From: CAZKHG01 sp964552655
Lineage (GTDB): Bacteria > Bacteroidota > Bacteroidia > Bacteroidales > Tenuifilaceae
Direction: 5' to 3'
Assembly: GCA_964552655.1 (NCBI GenBank)
Contig: CAZKHG010000045.1
Location: forward strand, 1 to 28,379
DNA length: 28,379 nucleotides
In this document: piece after piece, positions 1 through 8,299 of the stretch
How positions within the stretch are numbered: the first letter of the stretch is position 1
Layout of the letters: every line of letters starts with the position of its first letter
Notes under the pieces: model-generated
Seen by the model: the letters and a program-made list of their open reading frames with translations, nothing else
Databases searched by the model: none
What the model was told of the DNA's origin: nothing
Program-made: the position numbers and the translations under genes

Positions 1-3000
1 TTGTATTGTTATATATTCAGTAAAGTTAATAGTGAATGGGTAAGTACCATCTGGAATATTATTAAACGTTGCTAATCCACTGATATCTGTATAAAGCGTG
101 TCATTATAAAATATTACCTGAGCGTTTTGGATTGGATTTGAGAGCTCATCAAATATGTTGAATGTAACATCATATGGAGAAAGATCGAAAGATGCAAATA
201 TTGAATGGTTTGCAATCACGTTAGTGAAAGTATAGGAATTTGTTGGTCCCTGACTTACCCCATCTACAATTACATCAGTTACTACATAATAGGGATTTGC
301 AGTTATTGTGTATGTTTGATCTGTATTGCTAACAACATAATTAATACCCGATGGACTTATACTTCCATTGGCTCCTGCAACTGAATTAATCCAGTATTTA
401 CTCCACACATCATTTATCACGGTATCCTTAGTAATGTTCACAATTCGATTATCACCGCTTGCCCATTCACCCTGCATCCAACCAAAATTACGGAAATACT
501 TATATTGAATTTCTCCGGCAGTTAATTGCATAGTTTTAGTCCAAATCATTGATAAACCAACACGCGATAAACTATCATTTAAGTTTAGGCCAGGCATCGT
601 CCACCCAGTCATTGTTCCTGTTATAAAGAGTGTGTCGTTTACAGCATCAAACCCGAGTACATCAGTCATATCAACAGAGAAAGTAACATTAAAGATATTT
701 GTCAGATAAACATTCTTGAGCGAGTCCACGCCAGTTACTGTTATTGTTCCTGAAGCAGGTATGTGACCTGACATGGTTATGCTGTAGGAATAGGTTCCAT
801 TTGGAATACTATCGAAAAATGCGTTACCATCGAAATCTGTATATTTTGTACCGAATATATCAAATACAACTTCTGCATTTTGTAAGTTTCCATTGAGATC
901 AGTTACATGGAATGTTACAAGGTTAATATGTGTTAGGGTATCATTTTCAATTTGAGTACCTGAAACATTTATTGTACTTGAATAATCATAGTAGTCGGCA
1001 TTTGTAATAGTATAAGGGAATGAACCCAATAAAACATTTGAGAAGAATGCATCACCATTTGAATCAGTTGATTGCTGACCAAAGGAACCTAAATCAACCA
1101 ACGCACCAGCGATGGGAAGTAATGTAATCTGATCAACAACATGGAAAGTAACAGGAAATGATAGCAGGGCAAATGCTCCCATATCAGCCCTTGTACCATC
1201 TATATCGTTATACATTGGATCGGGGTTACCGGCATCAATACAAGGCGAACCGGGTTGTAGGCTGTAATCGTTTCCGCCAACATACATGGGGTCAACAAAT
1301 AAATCGTTTACACCCGGCGAAAACCCAAAGATGCTATCGTTGCCCCAAACATATACATCGTTGTAATTAAAATCAACAGTGCCGCTACCCTCCCAGTAAA
1401 TTCCGTAAATATTGCTGTGGGTGATAATATTATTGAATCCCTGAGTAAAACCACTGCCAAACAGGTTGATCCCGTTATAACAGGAATCGATTGTATTCCC
1501 TGTGATTATCAGGGAGTCCCCGTAGTTGTATTCAATACCATTACTGGTCATGTGACTGATGAGGTTCTTCCTGATCGTCACCTTATTGCCATCGTAAACA
1601 TTTATGGCTGTCTGTCCATAAGAAATTGAATTGTTATGTATGTTGATATCATATGAACTTCCGGCCAGGTAGAACGGAGTTGGGGAGTGGGTGATTTTTA
1701 GCCCCAGAAATTCGAGTTTATATGAAGTAGTGCATTGAGAACAATAGACGTTAAAAATATCCTGACCAGCTTCTCCATCATCTCCATCAATAACAGCAGC
1801 ACCTGGCCCATCATGGGACATAATAACCAGTGATTTATCATTTATTGATATATTGGAATTCCCTGAGGTAGAAATGGTGTAGGTGCCGGCCATTAACCTC
1901 ACTGTATCATTCTGCATTGACACATTCACACCTCTTTGTATAGATTGGAAGGGATTCCCAATAGTTCCATCGCCTGAATAATCATCGCCCGTGGTTGAAA
2001 TATAAATGGATTTGGGCTGGTAGGTTAAATTTACATTTTTTATAACATTTTGATCCACAATGGTTACCTCGCCGGAAGCAGTGTAATACCCATTCCTTGT
2101 AACTGTGTAGGAATAGGTTCCAACCGGAGCAACGGGGAACATCACATAGCCCGATTCGTTGGTTGTGTCGATTCCAATTCCGGGAATATTAACCTCAGCA
2201 GAGTTAAGAGAATTCTGACCTTCCCTTACCATAAATACCAGCTGGTAGGCTTCGCCTTTTACGCATCTTACAGAGAAACCCGTATTCTTTGGCTCGTAGA
2301 ATGGATAAACCTGAGAGTTATTATAGCTCATATTAAATCTCCAGGCAGATGAGTAGCTAGATTTGCTTGAAGACCACCAGTAACCATAATCTGATAGGTT
2401 ATAGAATACTGCACTCATATCAGGAGTTCTCATACCACCTGGTAATGCAGTAAAGCCAAATGCGTCTGTTGCATCGGTATTCGGATCGGTCCAATGCGTA
2501 GTGCCAGACTCTTTAAGCAGTCCGCCTGCAACACTTGCCCCTCCAAGAAAATCGAGCAAAGTTGTCCATTCAGGATTAGTAGGTACATGCCATCCAACCG
2601 GGCACATCTTTCGGTCATCGGTTGTTGTGTACCAGTTGTATAAAGTTCCATAAGGATTAGCATAAGTTGCGGAATCGTTATTGTAATATGCCCTGGCTCC
2701 GGAACCCGGGTATGACCAGGATAGCCCGTCAACAATATTGGGAATGATATCTCCGTTCCTGTACCTGGTAACTTTCAGGTTTTCGCCCATCCATTCCTGT
2801 GTGCCAATTACCACAGCGGTGTAAACATTACCATCGATATCAACAACAGTTCCGGGGGTAAAGGAGAGGGTGTCGCCATATACTGTTATCTCGGAGGAAT
2901 TTAATGATTTAACACAATAATAGTAGGTTACACCTGTGGTTAACCCTGTAAGGGTAACACTTACATGGGCATTATTACTGGTTGTTATTGGGGATTGATC

Positions 3001-4644
3001 TGCTGTAACAGAACTACCTAAAGCAGGGGTTGTCCCGTATTCAAATGTAACAACTGTTGAGAGCTCGTTGGCGTTTACCTCACCGTTTAGCGTAGCATAG
3101 GTTTGTCCTAAATTCGTTGCAGGTAATGTAACAGAAGTGGATGCCTGACCGGTTGTGGTAAATGATCGTATTGCACGAACATATAGTAGATCATTTTTTT
3201 GAAAGTAGTAGCGTGAGCCTTCATTAAAATCGAATGACCAGGCATTATTCTCCGGATAATCGAGTGAGTTTTGCGAGGAGCTCCAGTACATATTCGAGGT
3301 AAACAAGTTAACGGAGAATCTTTGCTGATAAAGGGTATCCAATTCGTCAATAGTAGGTAAATACCAGTCGGTATAACCATTCAATTTCAGGTTTGCGCAA
3401 ATCTTTGCTGCAATCCCTGACTCAGCACAGCCGGCAACAATGTTTGCGGTGTTTTGATCGCCGTACCCAAGGGCAGTATTATCTGTACCACTGATATTTG
3501 TCCCGTAGCATCCCCATTGTGCGCCAGTGCTTTGATCCTGTTGAGAAACGATAAGCCCGCTTTCGCCGGAAGGACCAACATAGAATACTGTACCACCCTG
3601 GTAGAATTCACCGATAAGATGTGATCCAAAAGTTATTCTTACTGTATCGGTAGAAATACCTTCGGAGTTAGAAATGGTCCAAAGCAGCTTGTAATCCCTG
3701 CCCATCAATCCTGTAAAATTTGTTGTTGGATTTGTGATATCCCCAAAACTAGCAATATCACCACTGAATATGCTCCATTGCCCAGTACCCCAAGTTGGAG
3801 TATTTCCGGCAAGTGAAATAGTGGTAGTTAAAACGTTAAGCTGATCAGGGCCAGCATTAGCCTGTGTTGGAGGACCAACACTTCTTATTGCCCTGACATA
3901 GTATGGAAAAGTTTTTATATCACCTGAACTTTGAGTACCATTGCTAAAATCTATATTCCAGGCGTTAGATAGGTCGTATTCGGTTGAACTCCAGTATTTA
4001 CTGCTTGTAAAGCCGCTAATTCCTGAATTGTAAAGTGCATTCAGCTCATCAAGCGATGGCAGGAACCAGTCGGAGTAACCATTCCAGTATAAAGTGTCGC
4101 AGGCGTATGCTGCTCTTGAACCGGATGTGCAATCAGTAATAATATCCTGAGTGTTTTGGTAACCAGTGCCTATTACTGTACCTGCTGCTCCTGAAATATC
4201 TGTTCCTTCACAGCCCCAGGCAAATGTGGTGGTACCCCAGTAGTTCAGATCCTGATTAGTACAGATCAACCCGTTAAAACCACCTCCGTCAATATAATAG
4301 AGAATTCCACCCTGGTATGTATCACCAACTGTATAAAGGGTAACGTTTTGGTTTAAAGGGCCCATAGATACATAAGCCGATCCTTTTACAGAAAGGTACG
4401 CAGGGTAAGTTACCGTGTAGTTATGTAAACCCTGCGGAATGCTCGTAAAAATGGCCTCACCGCTTGCCGATGTAAGCTGTGTGCCAAAACCCTCCAGCGT
4501 AACGCTGGCTCCCTGAATGGGACTTACAATCGAACTGTTGACAGTAAAAGTAACTGTTTGAGGTTGTGAAAACGAGAATAAACTTAAAAAGCTGAATGCT
4601 AAAACTGTTGTAAGTTTAAACATGGGTTGGGTAAAGGTTTTCAT
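1..4644 (-). CDS. Giant modular secreted surface protein (DUF1566 x2, FISUMP, beta-helix), 3' end cut by window edge
   Basis: The frame is open for 1548 codons from the ATG at 4644 to base 1, with no stop, so the C-terminus lies outside. A signal peptide (about residues 1-27, ending FSFSQ) is followed by a PEGA/carboxypeptidase-regulatory-like beta domain (30-95). Two DUF1566 (Lcl_C) domains follow (about 105-255 and 345-492), each with W-NGY-DW-LP--DEL, YWSS and YVRAIRS. Next come an FN3-like domain (505-587) and a FISUMP domain (595-792; GTQEWMGENL, CPVGWHVPT, WWSSS, FSVRCVK). Then a second PEGA-like unit and a right-handed beta-helix (880-1155) that opens IYISTTGDD and closes GSPCIDAGNP/DMGAF, as in choice-of-anchor Q proteins. 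The rest holds further PEGA-like units, a starch-binding-like module (1315-1408), an InlB-type repeat (1417-1488) and one more PEGA-like unit. It is probably an outer-surface adhesin or glycan binder. A type IX secretion signal would be expected beyond the edge but is not seen. Domain boundaries are approximate and the ligand is unknown. Confidence 0.93.
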   Translation of the reverse strand, partial: MKTFTQPMFKLTTVLAFSFLSLFSFSQPQTVTFTVNSSIVSPIQGASVTLEGFGTQLTSASGEAIFTSIPQGLHNYTVTYPAYLSVKGSAYVSMGPLNQNVTLYTVGDTYQGGILYYIDGGGFNGLICTNQDLNYWGTTTFAWGCEGTDISGAAGTVIGTGYQNTQDIITDCTSGSRAAYACDTLYWNGYSDWFLPSLDELNALYNSGISGFTSSKYWSSTEYDLSNAWNIDFSNGTQSSGDIKTFPYYVRAIRSVGPPTQANAGPDQLNVLTTTISLAGNTPTWGTGQWSIFSGDIASFGDITNPTTNFTGLMGRDYKLLWTISNSEGISTDTVRITFGSHLIGEFYQGGTVFYVGPSGESGLIVSQQDQSTGAQWGCYGTNISGTDNTALGYGDQNTANIVAGCAESGIAAKICANLKLNGYTDWYLPTIDELDTLYQQRFSVNLFTSNMYWSSSQNSLDYPENNAWSFDFNEGSRYYFQKNDLLYVRAIRSFTTTGQASTSVTLPATNLGQTYATLNGEVNANELSTVVTFEYGTTPALGSSVTADQSPITTSNNAHVSVTLTGLTTGVTYYYCVKSLNSSEITVYGDTLSFTPGTVVDIDGNVYTAVVIGTQEWMGENLKVTRYRNGDIIPNIVDGLSWSYPGSGARAYYNNDSATYANPYGTLYNWYTTTDDRKMCPVGWHVPTNPEWTTLLDFLGGASVAGGLLKESGTTHWTDPNTDATDAFGFTALPGGMRTPDMSAVFYNLSDYGYWWSSSKSSYSSAWRFNMSYNNSQVYPFYEPKNTGFSVRCVKGEAYQLVFMVREGQNSLNSAEVNIPGIGIDTTNESGYVMFPVAPVGTYSYTVTRNGYYTASGEVTIVDQNVIKNVNLTYQPKSIYISTTGDDYSGDGTIGNPFQSIQRGVNVSMQNDTVRLMAGTYTISTSGNSNISINDKSLVIMSHDGPGAAVIDGDDGEAGQDIFNVYCSQCTTSYKLEFLGLKITHSPTPFYLAGSSYDINIHNNSISYGQTAINVYDGNKVTIRKNLISHMTSNGIEYNYGDSLIITGNTIDSCYNGINLFGSGFTQGFNNIITHSNIYGIYWEGSGTVDFNYNDVYVWGNDSIFGFSPGVNDLFVDPMYVGGNDYSLQPGSPCIDAGNPDPMYNDIDGTRADMGAFALLSFPVTFHVVDQITLLPIAGALVDLGSFGQQSTDSNGDAFFSNVLLGSFPYTITNADYYDYSSTINVSGTQIENDTLTHINLVTFHVTDLNGNLQNAEVVFDIFGTKYTDFDGNAFFDSIPNGTYSYSITMSGHIPASGTITVTGVDSLKNVYLTNIFNVTFSVDMTDVLGFDAVNDTLFITGTMTGWTMPGLNLNDSLSRVGLSMIWTKTMQLTAGEIQYKYFRNFGWMQGEWASGDNRIVNITKDTVINDVWSKYWINSVAGANGSISPSGINYVVSNTDQTYTITANPYYVVTDVIVDGVSQGPTNSYTFTNVIANHSIFASFDLSPYDVTFNIFDELSNPIQNAQVIFYNDTLYTDISGLATFNNIPDGTYPFTINFTEYITIQ

Positions 4645-4708
4645 ATGCTGTATTTTTCAATTATCAGTTTAATTTGGGAAAAAATAAAGAATGTAATTTA
4701 CGGCAATG

Positions 4709-4737
4709 CAAATTTAAAAACAACCGTTTTTGATAAA
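4709..4737 (-). promoter_or_regulatory. Candidate Bacteroidota promoter of the surface protein gene
   Basis: On the minus strand TTTA (4734-4737) is separated by 17 nt from TAAATTTG (4709-4716). The second is an exact match to the Bacteroidota -7 consensus TANNTTTG. It lies 65-72 nt upstream of the ATG at 4644 and inside the 149-nt gap after the upstream glycosidase. This suggests the surface protein can be transcribed on its own. AT-rich DNA gives such matches by chance, so confidence is moderate. Confidence 0.42.
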
Positions 4738-4793
4738 ATGTTATTAAATTGATGTTATAAGCCTTAAGATGGATGGTAAGCAGCTGATTTTCT

Positions 4794-7700
4794 CTAATCA
4801 AGGTTATAAATAATGTGGATGATTTTTTCAACATACTTTTGGGTAGATTTTTCAAAATCAACCCGGATAATATTCTTTTCTTTTCCGGGTATCAGATTCC
4901 CATTCTCAACTTTGGAAATTGTGCCATTTGGAAGAAATATATTTACCAGATGTGAGGTTTGGGGCTTGCCCTCCAGCGCTATCGAGAAAATATTCCCGTT
5001 TAGCCAGGAGTCAACTACTCTAAAGCCTTCAGAAGTGCTATATGGTTTAGGTTCAGGAACAAAAGGTAAAACAGCGATACCCCCTGAATGCTCAATTTCA
5101 ATAAGCAGCTCATTCCATATCGGGGCTTCCAGGCTCAAAGTAGTTGTTCTGCTATTGTCATATACCGAAGGAATTGTTTTTTTCCCGTTAATGAAAGTGT
5201 TCTTAATTATTGTGCCGGCAGGATAGCTGGTTTTAAAGTAGATGATCTGTTTTCCGCCTGAATTTGTAAGTTTATATATTGTTCTGTTTTTTTCTTTCAA
5301 CATTGAAAATGATAATTTTTTTGAACCGGTTTTCAGGTTGGTCACCCTTACAGAATCCCAGTCAGCGGGGAAAGATGGGCTGAGGCTGGTTGAATTATTC
5401 ACAGCATCAGGTTCAAAACCCAGCATTCCCTCAATTGCAGGTTGCAGAACCATAGTTTCTGACCAGCACTGGTGGTTACACACCCCACCGGGTTTATATT
5501 CCAGCCCGTTCAGCACTTCATCAACATAGCCTAACCCAAAATTTCTGTAATTCAACAGGTTATTCATCAGGTGTATGAACCCCTGCGATGAGTAATTGTA
5601 CCTGTACTCTGCAAGTGCTGTCCAGCCGGTGTATAGTGGCCAAACGCTACCGGTATGATATCCCCGGGGGTTGAAAAGCCGATGGCTTTCTTCAACTATT
5701 CTTGTTCCCCAATCGGATGTAAACCCATTCCTGGCAAACCGACGGGCAACCGGGAGCATTTTTGAGGAATCGGCAAGTCCAAAAAGCATTGGTATTGACG
5801 CCATTATTGTAATTTCGGGGTTGAAGGTATTGTCTTTCAGCTTCCCGTAGTTAAAAAAGTTGGTTTCCGGGTTCCAATAACCTTGGTCAATTATGCCCTG
5901 AACAATAATCGCATCTTTCTTATATTTTTCTGCATCCGCTTTAAGACCGATTGTGTTTGCCATATATGATGCTTCATAAAGAGCAGCATCCCAGCAGGAG
6001 GCAAGGTAAAGTGTTGTGTGGGCTCCGTATAACCAACCACCTTCAACCCAACCATGACCAACATTAGTGTTCTCAATAAGATGATCCCCATCAGTATCGG
6101 TTGAGTAGCAGTAATCCAGCGCTTTTCTGATATTCTGCCAGCTGTTTTTGATGAAACTGATATCGCCGGAATGTTTCAAATACCTTCCTGCCAAAACAAT
6201 ATATAGCGGAGTGGCATCAGCAGCATCGTAATGTGGAAAACCAGATGTGGTGAGTTCGTGGTAAATTTTTCCATTGGGATCCTGAAAATTCTGGTATGTT
6301 TCCAGAACACTTTTAACTTTTTTAAAATCGCCATAACCCAACAGGGCAAATGAACTCCATTCGGCATCTCGACCAAAGTACCAGGCGTAACCCGGGCGAC
6401 CATTCACCCGATGTCCGCCATTCCAACCGTGGGCTGTAGTTGCATAGCCCGCTACCAGTGATTTTCCAATACCGGGAGTGTTCACAAAAAACCTGTCGGT
6501 TCCAATCAAAGCCCATTTATATCCCTCGTTAAATGTATTATTGGGAGTGGTAATGGCAAGCTGGTTTCCCAGAAAATTGTTGTAATAATTGCTGGCATCA
6601 GAAAAAATATTAAATGGACTTTCAATGGCTTTTTGATACTCTTTAATGGCTTTTTTCATCTTCTCGTTTGTTGAAACAACCACCATGTCCATTGTGCTTT
6701 CTTTATCCAGACCAAACTGCAGGTAGCTTTGGACTAATAAAGTATCGGAATTCTGAGTTATCATCTCCGAACCATTCCATTTAAAATCATTAAATTGTCC
6801 AATTGAATATTTGTTAGGCAATTTATTTGAACCAACAATTGTAACAAAATCGCCACTTTCATCCTTCCATACCAGTGCGTTTAAATTCTCATCAAAATTA
6901 TAGTAAATATTTCCAAAAGCTCTCTCAGAGTATGGCCACATCTGCCGCATGTTGGTTTTCAATTTTATAAAAATTCTGGCTGAGGTGTTCCCTTTGTACT
7001 CGTAATGAATAACAGCGGCCGGATTGGTAATATCAGCAACAATTATTTCTTTCAGGGTGGCATCAGGTAAGGTATAGGTACGTATGAATGTCTCAGGCCT
7101 GATCTCTACATTCGGGTTTAAGTTGTTTAGCCAGAGTATTGAATCTGAATTGGTTACTTGCAACCCAACCTCGTAGTCCCTAAGTGCCATGAATGGATGT
7201 GACCAGATTTCTTCTATTCCTCCTTTTTCTTTCCCCATTACCAGCATTCTTTGCCCCGCAACTTCACAGTAATTATTGCTTCCTGCAGGCGATTTAAGCG
7301 ATAATGGCTGGTCTTTTATTCCCCAATGAACAGGCGATGGTATTTTAATTTCAGGGGATTCACTCTTAAAAGGCAGCACCTGATTTGGTTTGTAGGTCCA
7401 ATAGGTTACCGGAGTTTTACCAATTGCTGGACTATATAAATAGCTGATAGTGTTGCAGAGAAACTTCTCAAGATGTTTACGGTTCCTGTTCTCATCGGAA
7501 AAGTATATATAGGCGCCAATGGCTATTATTTCCCCTTTCCCGTAATTATAACCGATGATAAGCTTGGAGGATTCTTTAAGGTTGATATAAGCCCAATCTA
7601 CCCCAATCACCTTTCCGCTTGACGGGATTGAATCGCTGAAAAACCCTATTTGGCGGCATCTTTTATCAGCTGTGGGGTTGAAAATATAGGCCCCGCCAAA

Positions 7701-8216
7701 AAGGCCATCGAAAACCGGATGTCCCCTAAAGCTGTGCAGGCCTAATTTTCTGCCATAGCCATCATCAGTGGCATTTGCATACCGGGTTGGAAACTCGTTT
7801 TGTTCAATTTTTAAGGTATTAAGGAATTTCACTGCTTCCATTGTTAGCAAGAGTTTTCCTCCTTTTTGTACATAATTGGTGATTAATTTTAACAATACAG
7901 GGTTTTTCTCTTCCTCTGAAAATGCAGAAGAATCTATACGATGTATCCATAGGATATCCAGCCGATCAAGTATTTTTGGGTTATTTAAAATATCGCTATA
8001 ACGAATCATTTGTGGTTCAATGTTTTTACACGATTTCAGGAAGGTTAATGAGCTGTCAATCTCTATTATCGACTGCTTGCTTTGTTTTACATCGGAAAGT
8101 AAACCAACTGCTATTTTGGAATGATTAAGAATAACCAAAAACAATATTATTAGAACCAGGAAAATTGATAATACAATTATTACCCCTTTAGTGAATTTGC
8201 TTCTTTTTTCTTTCAT
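4794..8216 (-). CDS. Membrane-anchored glycogen-debranching-like six-hairpin glycosidase
   Basis: This 1140-residue protein starts at the ATG at 8216 with a basic N-terminus and one hydrophobic segment (about 10-32) without a clear cleavage site, so it is probably an inner-membrane-anchored periplasmic enzyme. Residues about 40-265 look like a Rossmann/glutamine-amidotransferase-like fold (WIHRID, GGKLLLTMEA, GYNYGKGEIIAIGAYIYFS). Residues about 290-540 are beta-rich, like the N-domain of debranching enzymes. An alpha/alpha barrel (about 560-960) carries GYAWYFGRDAEWSS near 610-620, DAADATPLYIVLAGRYL, GWVEGGW, GSVWPLYTGW and CNHQCWSE near 912-919. These patterns recall amylo-alpha-1,6-glucosidase/GH15-like enzymes. 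A beta domain closes the protein. The substrate cannot be read from sequence; an alpha-glucan or another alpha-linked glycan is plausible. It starts 83 nt after the glycosidase-FGE gene, with no exact -7 motif in the gap, so co-transcription is likely. Confidence 0.8.
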   Translation of the reverse strand: MKEKRSKFTKGVIIVLSIFLVLIILFLVILNHSKIAVGLLSDVKQSKQSIIEIDSSLTFLKSCKNIEPQMIRYSDILNNPKILDRLDILWIHRIDSSAFSEEEKNPVLLKLITNYVQKGGKLLLTMEAVKFLNTLKIEQNEFPTRYANATDDGYGRKLGLHSFRGHPVFDGLFGGAYIFNPTADKRCRQIGFFSDSIPSSGKVIGVDWAYINLKESSKLIIGYNYGKGEIIAIGAYIYFSDENRNRKHLEKFLCNTISYLYSPAIGKTPVTYWTYKPNQVLPFKSESPEIKIPSPVHWGIKDQPLSLKSPAGSNNYCEVAGQRMLVMGKEKGGIEEIWSHPFMALRDYEVGLQVTNSDSILWLNNLNPNVEIRPETFIRTYTLPDATLKEIIVADITNPAAVIHYEYKGNTSARIFIKLKTNMRQMWPYSERAFGNIYYNFDENLNALVWKDESGDFVTIVGSNKLPNKYSIGQFNDFKWNGSEMITQNSDTLLVQSYLQFGLDKESTMDMVVVSTNEKMKKAIKEYQKAIESPFNIFSDASNYYNNFLGNQLAITTPNNTFNEGYKWALIGTDRFFVNTPGIGKSLVAGYATTAHGWNGGHRVNGRPGYAWYFGRDAEWSSFALLGYGDFKKVKSVLETYQNFQDPNGKIYHELTTSGFPHYDAADATPLYIVLAGRYLKHSGDISFIKNSWQNIRKALDYCYSTDTDGDHLIENTNVGHGWVEGGWLYGAHTTLYLASCWDAALYEASYMANTIGLKADAEKYKKDAIIVQGIIDQGYWNPETNFFNYGKLKDNTFNPEITIMASIPMLFGLADSSKMLPVARRFARNGFTSDWGTRIVEESHRLFNPRGYHTGSVWPLYTGWTALAEYRYNYSSQGFIHLMNNLLNYRNFGLGYVDEVLNGLEYKPGGVCNHQCWSETMVLQPAIEGMLGFEPDAVNNSTSLSPSFPADWDSVRVTNLKTGSKKLSFSMLKEKNRTIYKLTNSGGKQIIYFKTSYPAGTIIKNTFINGKKTIPSVYDNSRTTTLSLEAPIWNELLIEIEHSGGIAVLPFVPEPKPYSTSEGFRVVDSWLNGNIFSIALEGKPQTSHLVNIFLPNGTISKVENGNLIPGKEKNIIRVDFEKSTQKYVEKIIHIIYNLD

Positions 8217-8299
8217 GGTAAACGTAATGTTTGAAGTTTATATATTTTCAACAATCATTTTTTTAAACCAAAAATTCCTTTCCCTGAAAATGATAAATT

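Noticed and set aside
1158..3629. Short ORFs on either strand within the first 4.6 kb
   Set aside because: They lie out of frame with the continuous 1548-codon minus-strand frame, which carries clear domain motifs; they are shadows.
4813..5529. Two plus-strand ORFs of 137 and 95 residues
   Set aside because: Both are antisense to the debranching-like glycosidase, whose frame is continuous and shows family motifs.
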